A stretch of 64,000 nt of DNA from Streptomyces caelestis. Its GTDB lineage: Bacteria > Actinomycetota > Actinomycetes > Streptomycetales > Streptomycetaceae. Shown one piece after another: positions 33,147 through 41,687 of the stretch (positions within the stretch are counted from its first letter, which is position 1; each line of letters opens with the position of its first letter). Position numbers and translations under genes: made by a program. The notes beneath the pieces are model-generated. The model was given only the letters and a program-made list of their open reading frames with translations. It was not told the origin of the DNA and made no database searches. The stretch covers positions 3,906,001 through 3,970,000 of the forward strand of contig NZ_JACHNE010000001.1 of the NCBI RefSeq assembly GCF_014205255.1, read 5' to 3'.

Positions 33147-33883
33147 CTCTCGGTGATCACCCGGGTCAGGAACTCCGCGCAGGGCCGGGGCGCCAGGTCG
33201 TCCCAGCGCTCCGCCTCCTCCCCCAGGTAGACGGCCCGGGCGCGGGCGAGGACGGGCCGGTGCTCGGCGGGGAGCCGGTCGAGCGCCCACTCGGCTGCCG
33301 CGTCCTTCGAGCGGATGGTCCCGGTGGTGAGGGTGGTCCAGATCCGGGCGAGGGTGAGCAGCACGTTGCGGGTGTCGGTGTCCAGTTCGTCCATGAGCTC
33401 CGGCACGCCGACGACGATGGCGCGCCTGAGGTCGTGGTGCGGGACGGGGTCGAGGAGCTCGGCGGGCGGCGGCCCGTGGAGCGGGGCGTCGGCGCGCAGG
33501 ACCATCGTGAGGAGAGGCGCGAGGTCGGGGCTGGGTTCGGGGGCCGGGGTCACTCCGCGCTCGTAGTCCTCGCGCAGCCAGTCGCCGTAGAGGAAGTCGC
33601 AGGTCGGCGGGTAGCGCCAGGGCCGTACGTCGTCCTGCACGACGGCGATCAGCTCGACGTGCCGCCGCCCGGCCACGCCGGACACCTTGAGCAACTCCTC
33701 TACCAGCACCCGGCGTTGGGCGTGCGTCGTGGACTCCCGCACGACGGCCAGGACGTCGATGTCGCTGTGCGGGCGGAGACCGCCGAGGGTGGCGGAGCCG
33801 TGCAGGTAGATGCCGAGGAGGGTGTCGCCGAGGGTGGTGCGGAGAAGCTGGACGAGGTGGTCGGTGCCGGGCTGCTCTGGCAT
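33134..33883 (-). CDS. Nucleotidyltransferase, aminoglycoside adenylyltransferase-like
   Basis: 249-aa product from ATG 33883. The nucleotidyltransferase motif GSATLGGLRPHSDIDVLAVV (GS...DxD) is in the first 45 residues. A C-terminal helical domain follows (RNVLLTLARIWTTLTTGTIRSKDAAAEWAL), as in AadA/ANT(3'')-type enzymes. These add AMP to streptomycin or spectinomycin, and chromosomal Streptomyces copies may act on other substrates. Whether it gives resistance cannot be decided from sequence. The frame is open far upstream of the start, but that part lies opposite the Uma2 and reductase genes. Confidence 0.87.
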   Translation of the reverse strand: MPEQPGTDHLVQLLRTTLGDTLLGIYLHGSATLGGLRPHSDIDVLAVVRESTTHAQRRVLVEELLKVSGVAGRRHVELIAVVQDDVRPWRYPPTCDFLYGDWLREDYERGVTPAPEPSPDLAPLLTMVLRADAPLHGPPPAELLDPVPHHDLRRAIVVGVPELMDELDTDTRNVLLTLARIWTTLTTGTIRSKDAAAEWALDRLPAEHRPVLARARAVYLGEEAERWDDLAPRPCAEFLTRVITESYCS

Positions 33884-33973
33884 ATGCGCTCTTCCCCGTG
33901 TCGTGGTCACCGTGCGTATCGTTGTACTGCGCGGCTGCCCACGTCCATGGGGTGGCCGGGGAGGAGCGCCACG

Positions 33974-34558
33974 ATGACCGTCCTTGAAGACAGGATCGAG
34001 ATGGCCGAGGCAGACGACGAGCTGACTCTGGACGAGCTGTTCGAGTCGCTCGAGCGGACCACCCCCGAGGGTTACAAGGTCGAGATCGTCGAGGGGGCCA
34101 TCTTCATGTCGCCGCAGCGGGACACGCACTGGGAGATCATCGCCGACATTTACGAGCAGCTGCGTACCAAGTACCCGCGCAAGCGCGTGAAGTCGGACGT
34201 CCGCGTCGACTACCCGGGGCACCTCAACGGCTTCGCCTCCGACGTGACCCTCGTAGCCGAGGGAGCCGAGAAGAACGAGAAGGGCCTCTGGCGCTGCCAG
34301 GACATCGAGTTCGTGGCCGAAGTCATCTCGAAGGGCACGGCCCACAACGACTACGGCCCCAAGAAGACCGCCTACGCCCTCGCCGAAGTCCCCGTCTACC
34401 TCATCGCCGACCCGTACCAGGGCAAGTGCCACCTGTACACCCAGCCCAAGGACGGCGACTACCTCACGGAGACGGCGGTCGTTTTCGGCGTGGACGTCGA
34501 TCTCACCATCACGGACATCGGCCTCACCCTCAAGACCGACGAGTTCCCCCGCGACTGA
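33974..34558 (+). CDS. Uma2 family (DUF820) putative restriction-endonuclease-fold protein
   Basis: 194-aa product from ATG 33974, with GAGGAG 7 bp upstream. PEGYKVEIVEGAIFMSPQRDTHW, VDYPGHLNGFASDVTLVAE and DIEFVAEVISKGTAHNDYGPKKTAYALAEVPVYLIADP follow the Uma2 pattern: a PD-(D/E)xK core with the D...ExxSK-like arrangement. These proteins are very numerous in Streptomyces; their role is unsettled. A complete, normal-length member with no toxin or restriction partner nearby. Confidence 0.9.
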   Translation: MTVLEDRIEMAEADDELTLDELFESLERTTPEGYKVEIVEGAIFMSPQRDTHWEIIADIYEQLRTKYPRKRVKSDVRVDYPGHLNGFASDVTLVAEGAEKNEKGLWRCQDIEFVAEVISKGTAHNDYGPKKTAYALAEVPVYLIADPYQGKCHLYTQPKDGDYLTETAVVFGVDVDLTITDIGLTLKTDEFPRD

Positions 34559-34669
34559 CGTCCCATCCGGCCGCCGCAGCGGGCCGCCGTGGAGAAAGCG
34601 GGGAGGCAGGCACGCTCTCCAGGTATCGGCCTTGCCTGGAGCGCACTTCAAGACGTTGGCTTGGGCAGC

Positions 34670-35662
34670 ATGAAGTACACACAGCTCGGACGCACGGGAC
34701 TCAAGGTCAGCCGGCTCGTCCTCGGCACCATGAACTTCGGTCCGCAGACCGACGAGGCCGGCAGCCACGCCATCATGGACGCGGCGCTGGACGCGGGCAT
34801 CAACTTCTTCGACACCGCGAACGTGTACGGCTGGGGCGAGAACAAGGGCCGCACCGAGAGCATCATCGGCAACTGGTTCGCCAAGGGCGAGGGGCGGCGC
34901 GACAAGGTCGTCCTCGCCACGAAAGTGTACGGCAACATGGGCGCAGACGGCCCGGCCTGGCCCAACCACGACAAGCTCTCCGCCGTCAACATCCGGCGGG
35001 CCGTGGACGCAAGCCTCAAGCGGCTCCAGACCGACTACATCGACGTCTACCAGTTCCACCACATCGACCGGAACACACCGTTCGAGGAGATCTGGCAGGC
35101 GATCGACGTCCTGGTCCAGCAGGGCAAGATCCTCTACGTCGGGTCGTCGAACTTCCCCGGCTACAAGATCGCCCAGGCCAACGAGATCGCCGCCCGGCGG
35201 GGCGGGACCATCGGGCTGGTCAGCGAGCAGTGCCTGTACAACCTCGCCGAGCGGCGTGCCGAGATGGAGGTCATTCCGGCCGCTCAGGACTACGGGCTCG
35301 GTGTGATCCCCTGGTCGCCGCTGCACGGCGGTCTGCTGGGCGGTGTGATCAAGAAGCAGGCCGAGGGCGGTCGCCGCACCTCCGGCCGCGCGGCCGACGC
35401 GCTCGCCGACCCCGCCACCCGTGCGCAGCTCCAGTCCTACGAGGATCTGCTCGAGAAGCACGGCATCGAGCCCGGCGAGGCCGCGCTGGCGTGGCTGCTC
35501 ACCCGCCCCGGCGTGACCGGCCCGATCGTCGGCCCCCGTACCGCCGAACAGCTCGACTCCGCCCTGCGCGCGGCCGAGCTGGAGCTGTCCGAGGAGCTCC
35601 TGACCGGCCTGGACGAGATCTTCCCGGGCCCGGGCCCGTCACCGGAGGCCTTCGCCTGGTAA
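34670..35662 (+). CDS. Aldo/keto reductase
   Basis: 330-aa NADPH-dependent reductase from ATG 34670 (similarity starts exactly here, MKYTQLGRTGLKVSRLVLGTM). The tetrad is visible: Asp and Tyr in FFDTANVYG, Lys in LATKVYG, His in YQFHHID. SNFPGYKI, EQCLYNLAERRAE and VIPWSPLHGGLLGG are typical of the AKR11/12-like bacterial group. It probably reduces aldehydes or ketones; no neighbour hints at a specific substrate. Preceded by a 111-bp gap. Confidence 0.93.
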   Translation: MKYTQLGRTGLKVSRLVLGTMNFGPQTDEAGSHAIMDAALDAGINFFDTANVYGWGENKGRTESIIGNWFAKGEGRRDKVVLATKVYGNMGADGPAWPNHDKLSAVNIRRAVDASLKRLQTDYIDVYQFHHIDRNTPFEEIWQAIDVLVQQGKILYVGSSNFPGYKIAQANEIAARRGGTIGLVSEQCLYNLAERRAEMEVIPAAQDYGLGVIPWSPLHGGLLGGVIKKQAEGGRRTSGRAADALADPATRAQLQSYEDLLEKHGIEPGEAALAWLLTRPGVTGPIVGPRTAEQLDSALRAAELELSEELLTGLDEIFPGPGPSPEAFAW

Positions 35663-35676
35663 CGCCGTGAGGGCAA

Positions 35677-35711
35677 GCGCCCCGTCAGGGGCGCGGGGAA
35701 CTGCGCGACCG
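35677..35711. repeat. Streptomyces intergenic repeat with terminator hairpin
   Basis: GCGCCCC-GTCA-GGGGCGC (35677-35694) is a perfect 7-bp stem with a tetraloop, running into GCGGGGAACTGCGCGAC. This GGGGCGCGGGGAACTGCGCGA element is found in many intergenic places in Streptomyces genomes. Here it separates the convergent reductase and small-protein genes and can act as a terminator. Confidence 0.7.
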
Positions 35712-35763
35712 GCCCCCACCGGCCCGCGGCCGAGGAGCAGCCGTCCGCAGTTCCCCCACCGCC

Positions 35764-35853
35764 CTACCTCCCGAGCACGGAAGCCAAGGCGACGACGAGA
35801 AACATCAGCACGAGCACACCGGCCATGATCCGGTTGCGGGTTTTCGGGTCCAC
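35764..35853 (-). CDS. Very small single-helix membrane protein
   Basis: 29-aa product from GTG 35853: a basic start (DPKTRNR), then one transmembrane helix (IMAGVLVLMFLVVALASVLG) and a terminal Arg. It lies 10 bp after the thpR stop on the same strand, probably in one transcript. It has the look of the tiny conserved membrane proteins of Streptomyces, but no function is known to me. Confidence 0.6.
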   Translation of the reverse strand: MDPKTRNRIMAGVLVLMFLVVALASVLGR

Positions 35854-35863
35854 GCCACCGAGC

Positions 35864-36436
35864 CTAACCGGCGCCGCCGAGCGCCCAGCGGCCGACCGCC
35901 TCGTACCGGGGCTGCTCCCCCGGAACCCCCGACGTCGGCAGATTGCTCCGCACCAGCACCAGCTCGTCCACCGTCCAGGTCCGGCCCGTGAACCCCGCCA
36001 GGGCGTCCACATACGCTCGCACGTCCCCTGCCTCCCGGCTCCGTGCCACCGACAGGTGGGCCTTGTACCGGCGGTGCTCCCCCATCGGCACACCCGCCTT
36101 CCGGGCCGCCGCCTCCGCCCGCTCGGCCAGCAGCCGCAGGGTCGCCAGATCACCTTCGGCCCCGGCCCACAGCGCCTTGCCGTGCCCGAACTGACCGCCA
36201 CCCCGCATGGCCAGCGGGAAGGGTGCGGTACGGTGCGCGGCGCGCTCCAGGCGGGCCGACAGCTCGGGGAGGAGGTCGTCGTCGACCTCACCGTAAAAGG
36301 CGAGCGTGAAGTGCCAGCCGGGACGGCCGGTCCAGCGCATCCCGTCGGCGCCGGGCAGCTTGCGCATCTCGTCGACCACGGCGCCGAGTTCACGACGCGC
36401 CTCGTCGGGGGGCAGCACGGCGGCGAAGAGTCTCAT
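35864..36436 (-). CDS. thpR: RNA 2',3'-cyclic phosphodiesterase (2'-5' ligase family)
   Basis: 190-aa product from ATG 36436 beginning MRLFAAVLPP, typical for the family. The two HxTx/S motifs, HFTL (about residue 42) and HLSV (about 127), form the active site for opening 2',3'-cyclic phosphates of RNA. Length is normal. A small membrane protein gene follows at once; the MFS gene upstream is 28 bp away, so all could be one transcript. Confidence 0.93.
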   Translation of the reverse strand: MRLFAAVLPPDEARRELGAVVDEMRKLPGADGMRWTGRPGWHFTLAFYGEVDDDLLPELSARLERAAHRTAPFPLAMRGGGQFGHGKALWAGAEGDLATLRLLAERAEAAARKAGVPMGEHRRYKAHLSVARSREAGDVRAYVDALAGFTGRTWTVDELVLVRSNLPTSGVPGEQPRYEAVGRWALGGAG

Positions 36437-36464
36437 ACGGCCAGTCTGCCGCCCCCGCCCGGCG

Positions 36465-37829
36465 CTACGCCGCCGGTGCCAGTTCCTCCTGCTGCTCCCG
36501 GGGGACGAACCGCACCCGTGGGTGGCCGCGGTGCCAGCCGACCGACAGGCGGAGGTTGCCGACGCGGGCCAGGATCAGGCCGATCACGGCCGCGGCGACG
36601 GCCGCGACGGCACCGCCGGCCGCGAGGCCGACCCGGGCGCCGTACGTGTCGGTGACCCAGCCGACGATCGGCGCGCCGACCGGGGAGCCGCCGAGGAAGA
36701 CCATCATGTAGAGGGCCATCACACGGCCGCGCATGGCCGGGTCCGTGGCCATCTGGATGCTGGTGTTCGTCGTGACGTTGACCGTCATGCCGAACAGGCC
36801 CAGCGGGACCATGAGCAGCGCGAACATCCACAGTGCCGGTGCCGTGGCCGCCACGATCTCCAGCGTGCCGAAGACCAGGGCCGCCGCGATCAGCAGCCGC
36901 AGCCGGGCGGTGCCGCGCCGCGCCGCGAGCAGGGCGCCCGCGACCGAGCCGACCGCCATCAGCGTGTTGAACATGCTGTACGCGCCCGCGCCCGCGTGGA
37001 AAACGTCGTCCGCGAAGGCCGAGAGGTAGACGGGGAAGTTGAAGGCGAAGGTGCCGACGAACCCGACCAGGACGATCGGCCAGATCAGCTCCGGACGGCC
37101 GGTGACGTAGCGCACGCCTTCACGCAGCTGCCCCTTGCCGCGCGGGGCCCGCTCGACGACGTGCAGTTCGCGGGCGCGCATCAGCAGCAGGCCGGTGAGC
37201 GGCGCGATGAAGGACAGGCCGTTGAAGAGGAACGCGTATCCGGTGCCGACGCCGGTGATCAGTAGGCCCGCGACGGCGGGACCGACCAGGCGGGCGGACT
37301 GGAAGTTCGCCGAGTTCAGGCTGACCGCGTTCTGCAACTGCCGCGGGCCGACCAGTTCGGAGACGAAGGACTGCCGGGCGGGGTTGTCGACCACCGTGGC
37401 GAGACCGACCGCGAAGGCGGCGACGTACACGTGCCACACCTGGACGTGGCCGGTGAGGACGGCGACGGCCAGGGCGACAGCGGTGAGGGCCATCGACGAC
37501 TGGGTGACGAGCAGGGTGGGCCGCTTGCGCAGCCGGTCGACGAGGACGCCGCCGTAGAGGCCGAAGAGCAGCATCGGCAGGAACTGGAGTGCCGTCGTTA
37601 TGCCGACGGCCGCCGAGGAGCCGGTGAGGCTGAGAACCAGCCAGTCCTGGGCGATGCGCTGCATCCAGGTGCCGATGTTGGAGACGACCTGGCCCATGAA
37701 GAACAGGCGGTAGTTCCTGACCTTCAGGGAGGAGAACATCGAGGACGTGCGCGGGTGTGTGTCGGAGGTGGGCGGGGAGTCGTGGGGATCAGGTGCGGGG
37801 ACGGAAGCTGCTCCGGGTCCCGAACTCAA
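36465..37829 (-). CDS. MFS exporter (EntS-like)
   Basis: 454-aa transporter starting with TTG 37829, supported by AAGGAGG 8 bp upstream. After a 30-residue polar tail come twelve membrane helices, with the first-loop motif GGVLVDRLRKRP and DNPARQSFVSELVG, as in the MFS_3/EntS group of exporters. It lies 27 bp after the MarR gene in the same direction, so it is almost surely under MarR control and likely exports a toxic compound or siderophore-like molecule. Confidence 0.92.
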   Translation of the reverse strand: MSSGPGAASVPAPDPHDSPPTSDTHPRTSSMFSSLKVRNYRLFFMGQVVSNIGTWMQRIAQDWLVLSLTGSSAAVGITTALQFLPMLLFGLYGGVLVDRLRKRPTLLVTQSSMALTAVALAVAVLTGHVQVWHVYVAAFAVGLATVVDNPARQSFVSELVGPRQLQNAVSLNSANFQSARLVGPAVAGLLITGVGTGYAFLFNGLSFIAPLTGLLLMRARELHVVERAPRGKGQLREGVRYVTGRPELIWPIVLVGFVGTFAFNFPVYLSAFADDVFHAGAGAYSMFNTLMAVGSVAGALLAARRGTARLRLLIAAALVFGTLEIVAATAPALWMFALLMVPLGLFGMTVNVTTNTSIQMATDPAMRGRVMALYMMVFLGGSPVGAPIVGWVTDTYGARVGLAAGGAVAAVAAAVIGLILARVGNLRLSVGWHRGHPRVRFVPREQQEELAPAA

Positions 37830-37856
37830 AGGGTTCGCCTCCTTGCGACGTACGGC

Positions 37857-38294
37857 TTACAGATGCGCGAGCTTCTCCAGCACGGGGGCGGCGGCGCGCA
37901 GTTTCGCCCACTCGTCCTCGTCGAGGTTCTCCACCAGCGAGGCCAGGAACGCGTTCCGCTTGCGGCGGCTCTCCTCGAGCATCGCTTCGGCCTGCTCGGT
38001 GCGCGTCACCACCTTCTGGCGCCGGTCCTCGGGGTGCGGCTCCAGACGGACCAGTCCCTTGGACTCCAGCAGCGCCACGATGCGGGTCATCGAGGGCGGC
38101 TGGACATGCTCCTTGCGGGCGAGCTCGCCCGGGGTGGCCTTGCCGCACAGGGACAGGGTGCCGAGCACCGACATCTCGGTGGGGCTGAGCGACTCGTCGA
38201 CCCGCTGGTGCTTGAGCCGACGGGACAGCCGCATCACGGCGGATCGGAGGGAGTTCACGGCGGCTGCGTCGTCGCCATGGCTGAGGTCCGGCAT
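37857..38294 (-). CDS. MarR-family transcriptional regulator
   Basis: 145-aa winged-helix repressor from ATG 38294. SLSPTEMSVLGTLSLCG, TPGELARKEHVQPPSMTRIVALLESKGLV and the wing EPHPEDRRQKVVTRTE are clear MarR features. It heads an operon with the EntS-like exporter. The inverted repeat at 38298-38327 begins 4 bp upstream of its start codon and is the probable autoregulatory operator. Confidence 0.94.
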   Translation of the reverse strand: MPDLSHGDDAAAVNSLRSAVMRLSRRLKHQRVDESLSPTEMSVLGTLSLCGKATPGELARKEHVQPPSMTRIVALLESKGLVRLEPHPEDRRQKVVTRTEQAEAMLEESRRKRNAFLASLVENLDEDEWAKLRAAAPVLEKLAHL

Positions 38295-38297
38295 GTT

Positions 38298-38327
38298 CTT
38301 TAGCGTAACTCATTACTCTCGCTAAAG
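38298..38327. promoter_or_regulatory. Probable MarR operator
   Basis: CTTTAGCG (38298-38305) and CGCTAAAG (38320-38327) are exact inverted copies with a 14-bp spacer. The AT-rich element directly precedes the MarR start and would cover its promoter and ribosome site. Confidence 0.72.
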
Positions 38328-38447
38328 ACTAGTCGGGACACGCATGGATGCCGTGACCCTGGCCACTGAAGCGTGACATCACTCATATGGGTGATCCGGC
38401 GGTGGAACGTGACACACCGCACCGAAGGGTGCCGGGACCCTCAGGTC

Positions 38448-38630
38448 ATGGGGACCAGCGTGCTCAGCCTGCGAATAGACCATGAGCTGCTTCAGCGGCT
38501 CCGGCAGCATGCCGCGAGGAGGGGAATGAGCGTCCAGGACTACGTCGTCCGGACGCTCGTCCGAGATGACTTCGACGAGCGGTTCCAGACCGCCGTCGAG
38601 AAGACGGAGAGGTTCTACGGAGTCACGTGA
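38448..38630 (+). CDS. Small ribbon-helix-helix protein
   Basis: 60-aa product from ATG 38448. SVLSLRIDHELLQRLRQHAARRGMSVQDYVVRTLVRDDF fits a beta strand plus two helices, as in Arc/CopG-like DNA-binding antitoxins. The C-terminus (RFQTAVEKTERFYG) is helical. No toxin gene follows; the next gene is convergent. Could be an orphan regulator. Confidence 0.75.
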   Translation: MGTSVLSLRIDHELLQRLRQHAARRGMSVQDYVVRTLVRDDFDERFQTAVEKTERFYGVT

Positions 38631-38664
38631 TCGCGCGCTCCGGATCACGCGACTCCGGATCGGC

Positions 38665-40116
38665 TCAGGTCAGGCCCAGCGCCGGCATCAGGTAGTAGAA
38701 CGCGAACACCGCCGCGACCGCGTACATCGCCGTCGGCACCTCCCGGCCCCGCCCGGCCGCCAGGCGCAGGACCACGAAGGTGACGAAGCCCATGCCGATG
38801 CCGTTGGTGATCGAGTACGTGAACGGCATCATCACCATCGTCACGAAGGCCGGGATGGCGATCGTGTGGTCCGCCCAGTCGATCTCCCTGACTGAGCCGG
38901 CCAGGATCAGGAAGCCGACCGCGAGCAGGGCCGGGGTGGCCGCCTGGGAGGGCACCATCGTGGCGACCGGCGTCAGGAAGAGGGCGACGGCGAAGAGACC
39001 GCCGGTGACGACGTTCGCCAGGCCGGTCCGGGCACCCTCGCCGACACCGGCCGTGGACTCGACGAAGGCGGTGGTCGCCGAGGAGGAGCTGGCACCGCCG
39101 GCGGCGACCGCGAGGCCGTCGACGAACAGCACCTTGTTGATGCCGGGCATCTGCCCCTGCGCGTCGGTCAGCTTCGCCTCGTCGGAGACACCCATGATCG
39201 TGCCCATCGCGTCGAAGAAGCACGACAGCAGCACGGTGAAGACGAACAGCACACCCGTCAGCACACCGACCTTCCCGAAGCCGCCGAACAGGCTGACCTG
39301 GCCGACCAGCCCGAAGTCAGGGCTGGCGAACGGGTTGCCGGGCCACTTCGGTGTGGTGAGGCCCCAGCTCGGCACCTTGGCCACGGCCTCGATGACCACG
39401 GCCACGACCGTCATGGCGACGATCGAGATCAGGATCGCGCCGGAGACCTTGCGCACGATCAGGGCGAGCGTGAGCAGCACGCCCAGGACGAACACCAGGA
39501 CCGGCCAGCCGTCGAGGTGGCCGTCGCCGCCGAGCTGGAGCGGGACGGTGGTGTGGGCGGCGTCCGGGATCCGGGAGACGAAGCCGGCGTCGACGAGGCC
39601 GATCAGCATGATGAACAGGCCGATGCCGATGGAGATGGCCTTGCGCAGCCCGTAGGGGACGGCGTTCATCACGCGCTCGCGCAGCCCCGTGGCGACCAGC
39701 AGCATGACGACGAACCCGGCGAGGACCACCATGCCCATCGCGTCCGGCCAGGACATGCGCGGGGCGAGCTGGAGGGCGACGACGGAGTTCACGCCGAGGC
39801 CGGCGGCGAGCGCGATCGGCACGTTGCCGATGACGCCCATGAGGAGGGTGGTGAGCGCGGCCGTGAGGGCCGTGGCGGTGACCAGCTGTCCGTTGTCGAG
39901 CTGGTGACCGTACATGTCCTTGGCGCTGCCGAGGATGATCGGGTTCAGCACGATGATGTAGGCCATCGCGAAGAAGGTGGCGAGACCGCCCCGGACCTCA
40001 CGGGAGAGCGTGCTGCCCCGCTCGGAGATCCGGAAGAAGCGGTCGAGTGCGCCGTACGTGGGCCCGGCTCCCGGCTGTTCAGGGGCGGGGACCTTGGCGG
40101 GAGCCGAGGAGGACAT
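38665..40116 (-). CDS. NCS2/AzgA-type purine (hypoxanthine/guanine) permease
   Basis: 483-aa membrane protein from ATG 40116 with about 12-14 helices. RFFRISERGSTLSREVRGGLATFFAMAYIIVLNP at the start, LAAGLGVNSVVAL, the amphipathic KVLFVDGLAVAAGGASSSSATTAFVESTAGVGEGARTGL region and GSVREIDWADHTIAIPAF are hallmarks of the AzgA/PbuG group. It takes up purine bases with protons. Standing alone, with a 117-bp gap to the divergent DUF2530 gene. Confidence 0.93.
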   Translation of the reverse strand: MSSSAPAKVPAPEQPGAGPTYGALDRFFRISERGSTLSREVRGGLATFFAMAYIIVLNPIILGSAKDMYGHQLDNGQLVTATALTAALTTLLMGVIGNVPIALAAGLGVNSVVALQLAPRMSWPDAMGMVVLAGFVVMLLVATGLRERVMNAVPYGLRKAISIGIGLFIMLIGLVDAGFVSRIPDAAHTTVPLQLGGDGHLDGWPVLVFVLGVLLTLALIVRKVSGAILISIVAMTVVAVVIEAVAKVPSWGLTTPKWPGNPFASPDFGLVGQVSLFGGFGKVGVLTGVLFVFTVLLSCFFDAMGTIMGVSDEAKLTDAQGQMPGINKVLFVDGLAVAAGGASSSSATTAFVESTAGVGEGARTGLANVVTGGLFAVALFLTPVATMVPSQAATPALLAVGFLILAGSVREIDWADHTIAIPAFVTMVMMPFTYSITNGIGMGFVTFVVLRLAAGRGREVPTAMYAVAAVFAFYYLMPALGLT

Positions 40117-40233
40117 GTGTTTGGTGATTCCTACGAAGAGAAGTGGTCAGACACAAACCGTTTCAGTATGAACATATAAAACCCCGATCGCACATCTCCG
40201 CGCGTAGACCTGATCGCCTCGTAAGCTGTCCCC

Positions 40234-40509
40234 ATGGCGAAATGGACCCCCAGACACGAGGCGCCGGAGCCCCTGGAGGGCCCCGTGGTCGCCACCGTCA
40301 CCGGCCTCACGATCCTCTGGTTCGTCCTGTTCCTGGTCCAGCTCCCCTTCTACGGCTGGTTCGACGACCACGGCCACACGTGGTGGCTGTGGACCTGCCT
40401 GGCCGGGGGCGGGCTGGGGCTGATCGGCATCTGGTACGTCCGTAGGCGCGAGGCCGCGATCAAGCGGGCCGCGGAGAAGGACCTGACGGTTACTCCCCAG
40501 GCCGACTAG
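40234..40509 (+). CDS. DUF2530 membrane protein
   Basis: 91-aa protein from ATG 40234 with two membrane helices (VVATVTGLTILWFVLFLVQLP and WWLWTCLAGGGLGLIGIWYV) and a basic cytoplasmic end (RRREAAIKRAAEKD). This matches DUF2530, a small actinobacterial family of unknown function. The hydrophobic layout suggests both ends are cytoplasmic. Confidence 0.85.
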   Translation: MAKWTPRHEAPEPLEGPVVATVTGLTILWFVLFLVQLPFYGWFDDHGHTWWLWTCLAGGGLGLIGIWYVRRREAAIKRAAEKDLTVTPQAD

Positions 40510-40698
40510 GGGCCCCGTGGGCAGCCCCGGCGTCCCAGCGCCCCGGCGCCGCAGGGCCGAGCCCGCGGCCACCGGCCGGAAACGACCGCCGCCGCTCCAT
40601 CCGCTCGACGAGAAAGGCGGCCCCCGCCTCCCTACGCTCGAAGAAGCGGCACCGAAGCCGCCGCGGGGAACACCGTGCAACCGGTGAGGAGCGCAGCC
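40510..40698. other. Intergenic gap
   Basis: 189 bp between the DUF2530 and methyltransferase genes, very G/C-rich. No hairpin or promoter was convincing; a ribosome site GAGGAG lies at its right end. Confidence 0.3.
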
Positions 40699-41544
40699 AT
40701 GACGACGCAGAACAGCGCGGCCGAGGCCGACCGGACTCTGAAGGCCAGGCACCGGGCGATGTGGGCGCAGGGCGACTACCCGTCCCTGGCCGCCGAGGTC
40801 ATCCCCGGTCTCGGGGCGGTCCTGGTCGAGGCGTGCGGGGTGCGCTCCGGCCGGCGGGTGCTGGACGTGGGCGCCGGCACCGGCAACGCCGCGATCCCGG
40901 CGGCCCTGGCCGGCGCGGACGTGGTCGCATCCGACCTGACCCCCGAGTTGTTCGAGGCCGGCCGGCGCGTGGCCGAGCAGCAGGGCGCCCGCCTCACGTG
41001 GCAGGAGGCCGACGCCGAGGCCCTGCCCTTCGGTGACGCCGAGTTCGACGTCGTCATGTCCTGTGTCGGGGTGATGTTCGCACCGCACCACCAGCGGGCC
41101 GCCGACGAACTCGTCCGGGTCTGCCGTCCGGGCGGCACCATCGGCCTGCTGAGCTGGACGCCGCAGGGCTTCATCGGCCGCATGTTCGCCACGCTGAAGC
41201 CGTACGCGCCACCGCCTCCGCCGGGCGCGCAGCCGCCCCCGCTGTGGGGGGACGAGGACCATGTGCGCGCGCTCCTCGGCGACCGGGTCACGGACGTCCA
41301 CGCCGAGCGGCGGACCGTCCGGGTCGACCGCTTCGAGACGCCCGAGGCGTTCCGCGACTACTTCAAGGAGCGCTACGGCCCCACGATCACCGTCTACAAG
41401 AACATCGCCGGCGATCCCGAGCGCACCGCCGCCCTGGACCGCGATCTGGCGGACCTGGCCCGCGACGGCGGCCTGGGCACAGGCGAGGGCGGGACCGCCC
41501 TGGAGTGGGAGTACCTGCTGCTCACCGCGCGCCGGGCGGGCTGA
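40699..41544 (+). CDS. Class I SAM-dependent methyltransferase
   Basis: 281-aa product from ATG 40699, chosen for GAGGAG 8 bp upstream. VLDVGAGTGNAAIPAAL is motif I, VVASDLTPELFEAG motif II, EADAEALPFGDAEFDVVMSCVGVMF the ubiE-like middle, and VCRPGGTIGLLSWTP motif III. A small-molecule methyltransferase of the UbiE/Methyltransf_11 type; the substrate is unknown. A Pro-rich stretch (KPYAPPPPPGAQPPPLWG) marks the loop before the C-terminal part. Confidence 0.88.
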   Translation: MTTQNSAAEADRTLKARHRAMWAQGDYPSLAAEVIPGLGAVLVEACGVRSGRRVLDVGAGTGNAAIPAALAGADVVASDLTPELFEAGRRVAEQQGARLTWQEADAEALPFGDAEFDVVMSCVGVMFAPHHQRAADELVRVCRPGGTIGLLSWTPQGFIGRMFATLKPYAPPPPPGAQPPPLWGDEDHVRALLGDRVTDVHAERRTVRVDRFETPEAFRDYFKERYGPTITVYKNIAGDPERTAALDRDLADLARDGGLGTGEGGTALEWEYLLLTARRAG

Positions 41545-41687
41545 CACCGCGCGTGGCACCAGGGTCCGACGGTGGGCCGAGGGCGTACAACTGCCGTACG
41601 ACCAGGGCATGACGTCCGTCCTTCCCAGGTCGGATCTTCCCCGCATTCGGCAGGTGAAGCGGCAAATCCGCACGTACCGTCGAATGC

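Noticed and set aside
33134..33883. Proven streptomycin/spectinomycin resistance gene
   Set aside because: The fold is right, but chromosomal relatives have varied or unknown substrates; only the family can be supported.
33884..35461. Minus-strand extension giving a 775-aa nucleotidyltransferase
   Set aside because: It lies opposite the intact Uma2 and aldo/keto reductase genes and has shadow composition; the enzyme fold starts at 33883.
40117..40233. Purine riboswitch before the permease gene
   Set aside because: The 117-bp gap lacks the conserved three-way junction core; no supporting pairing was seen.
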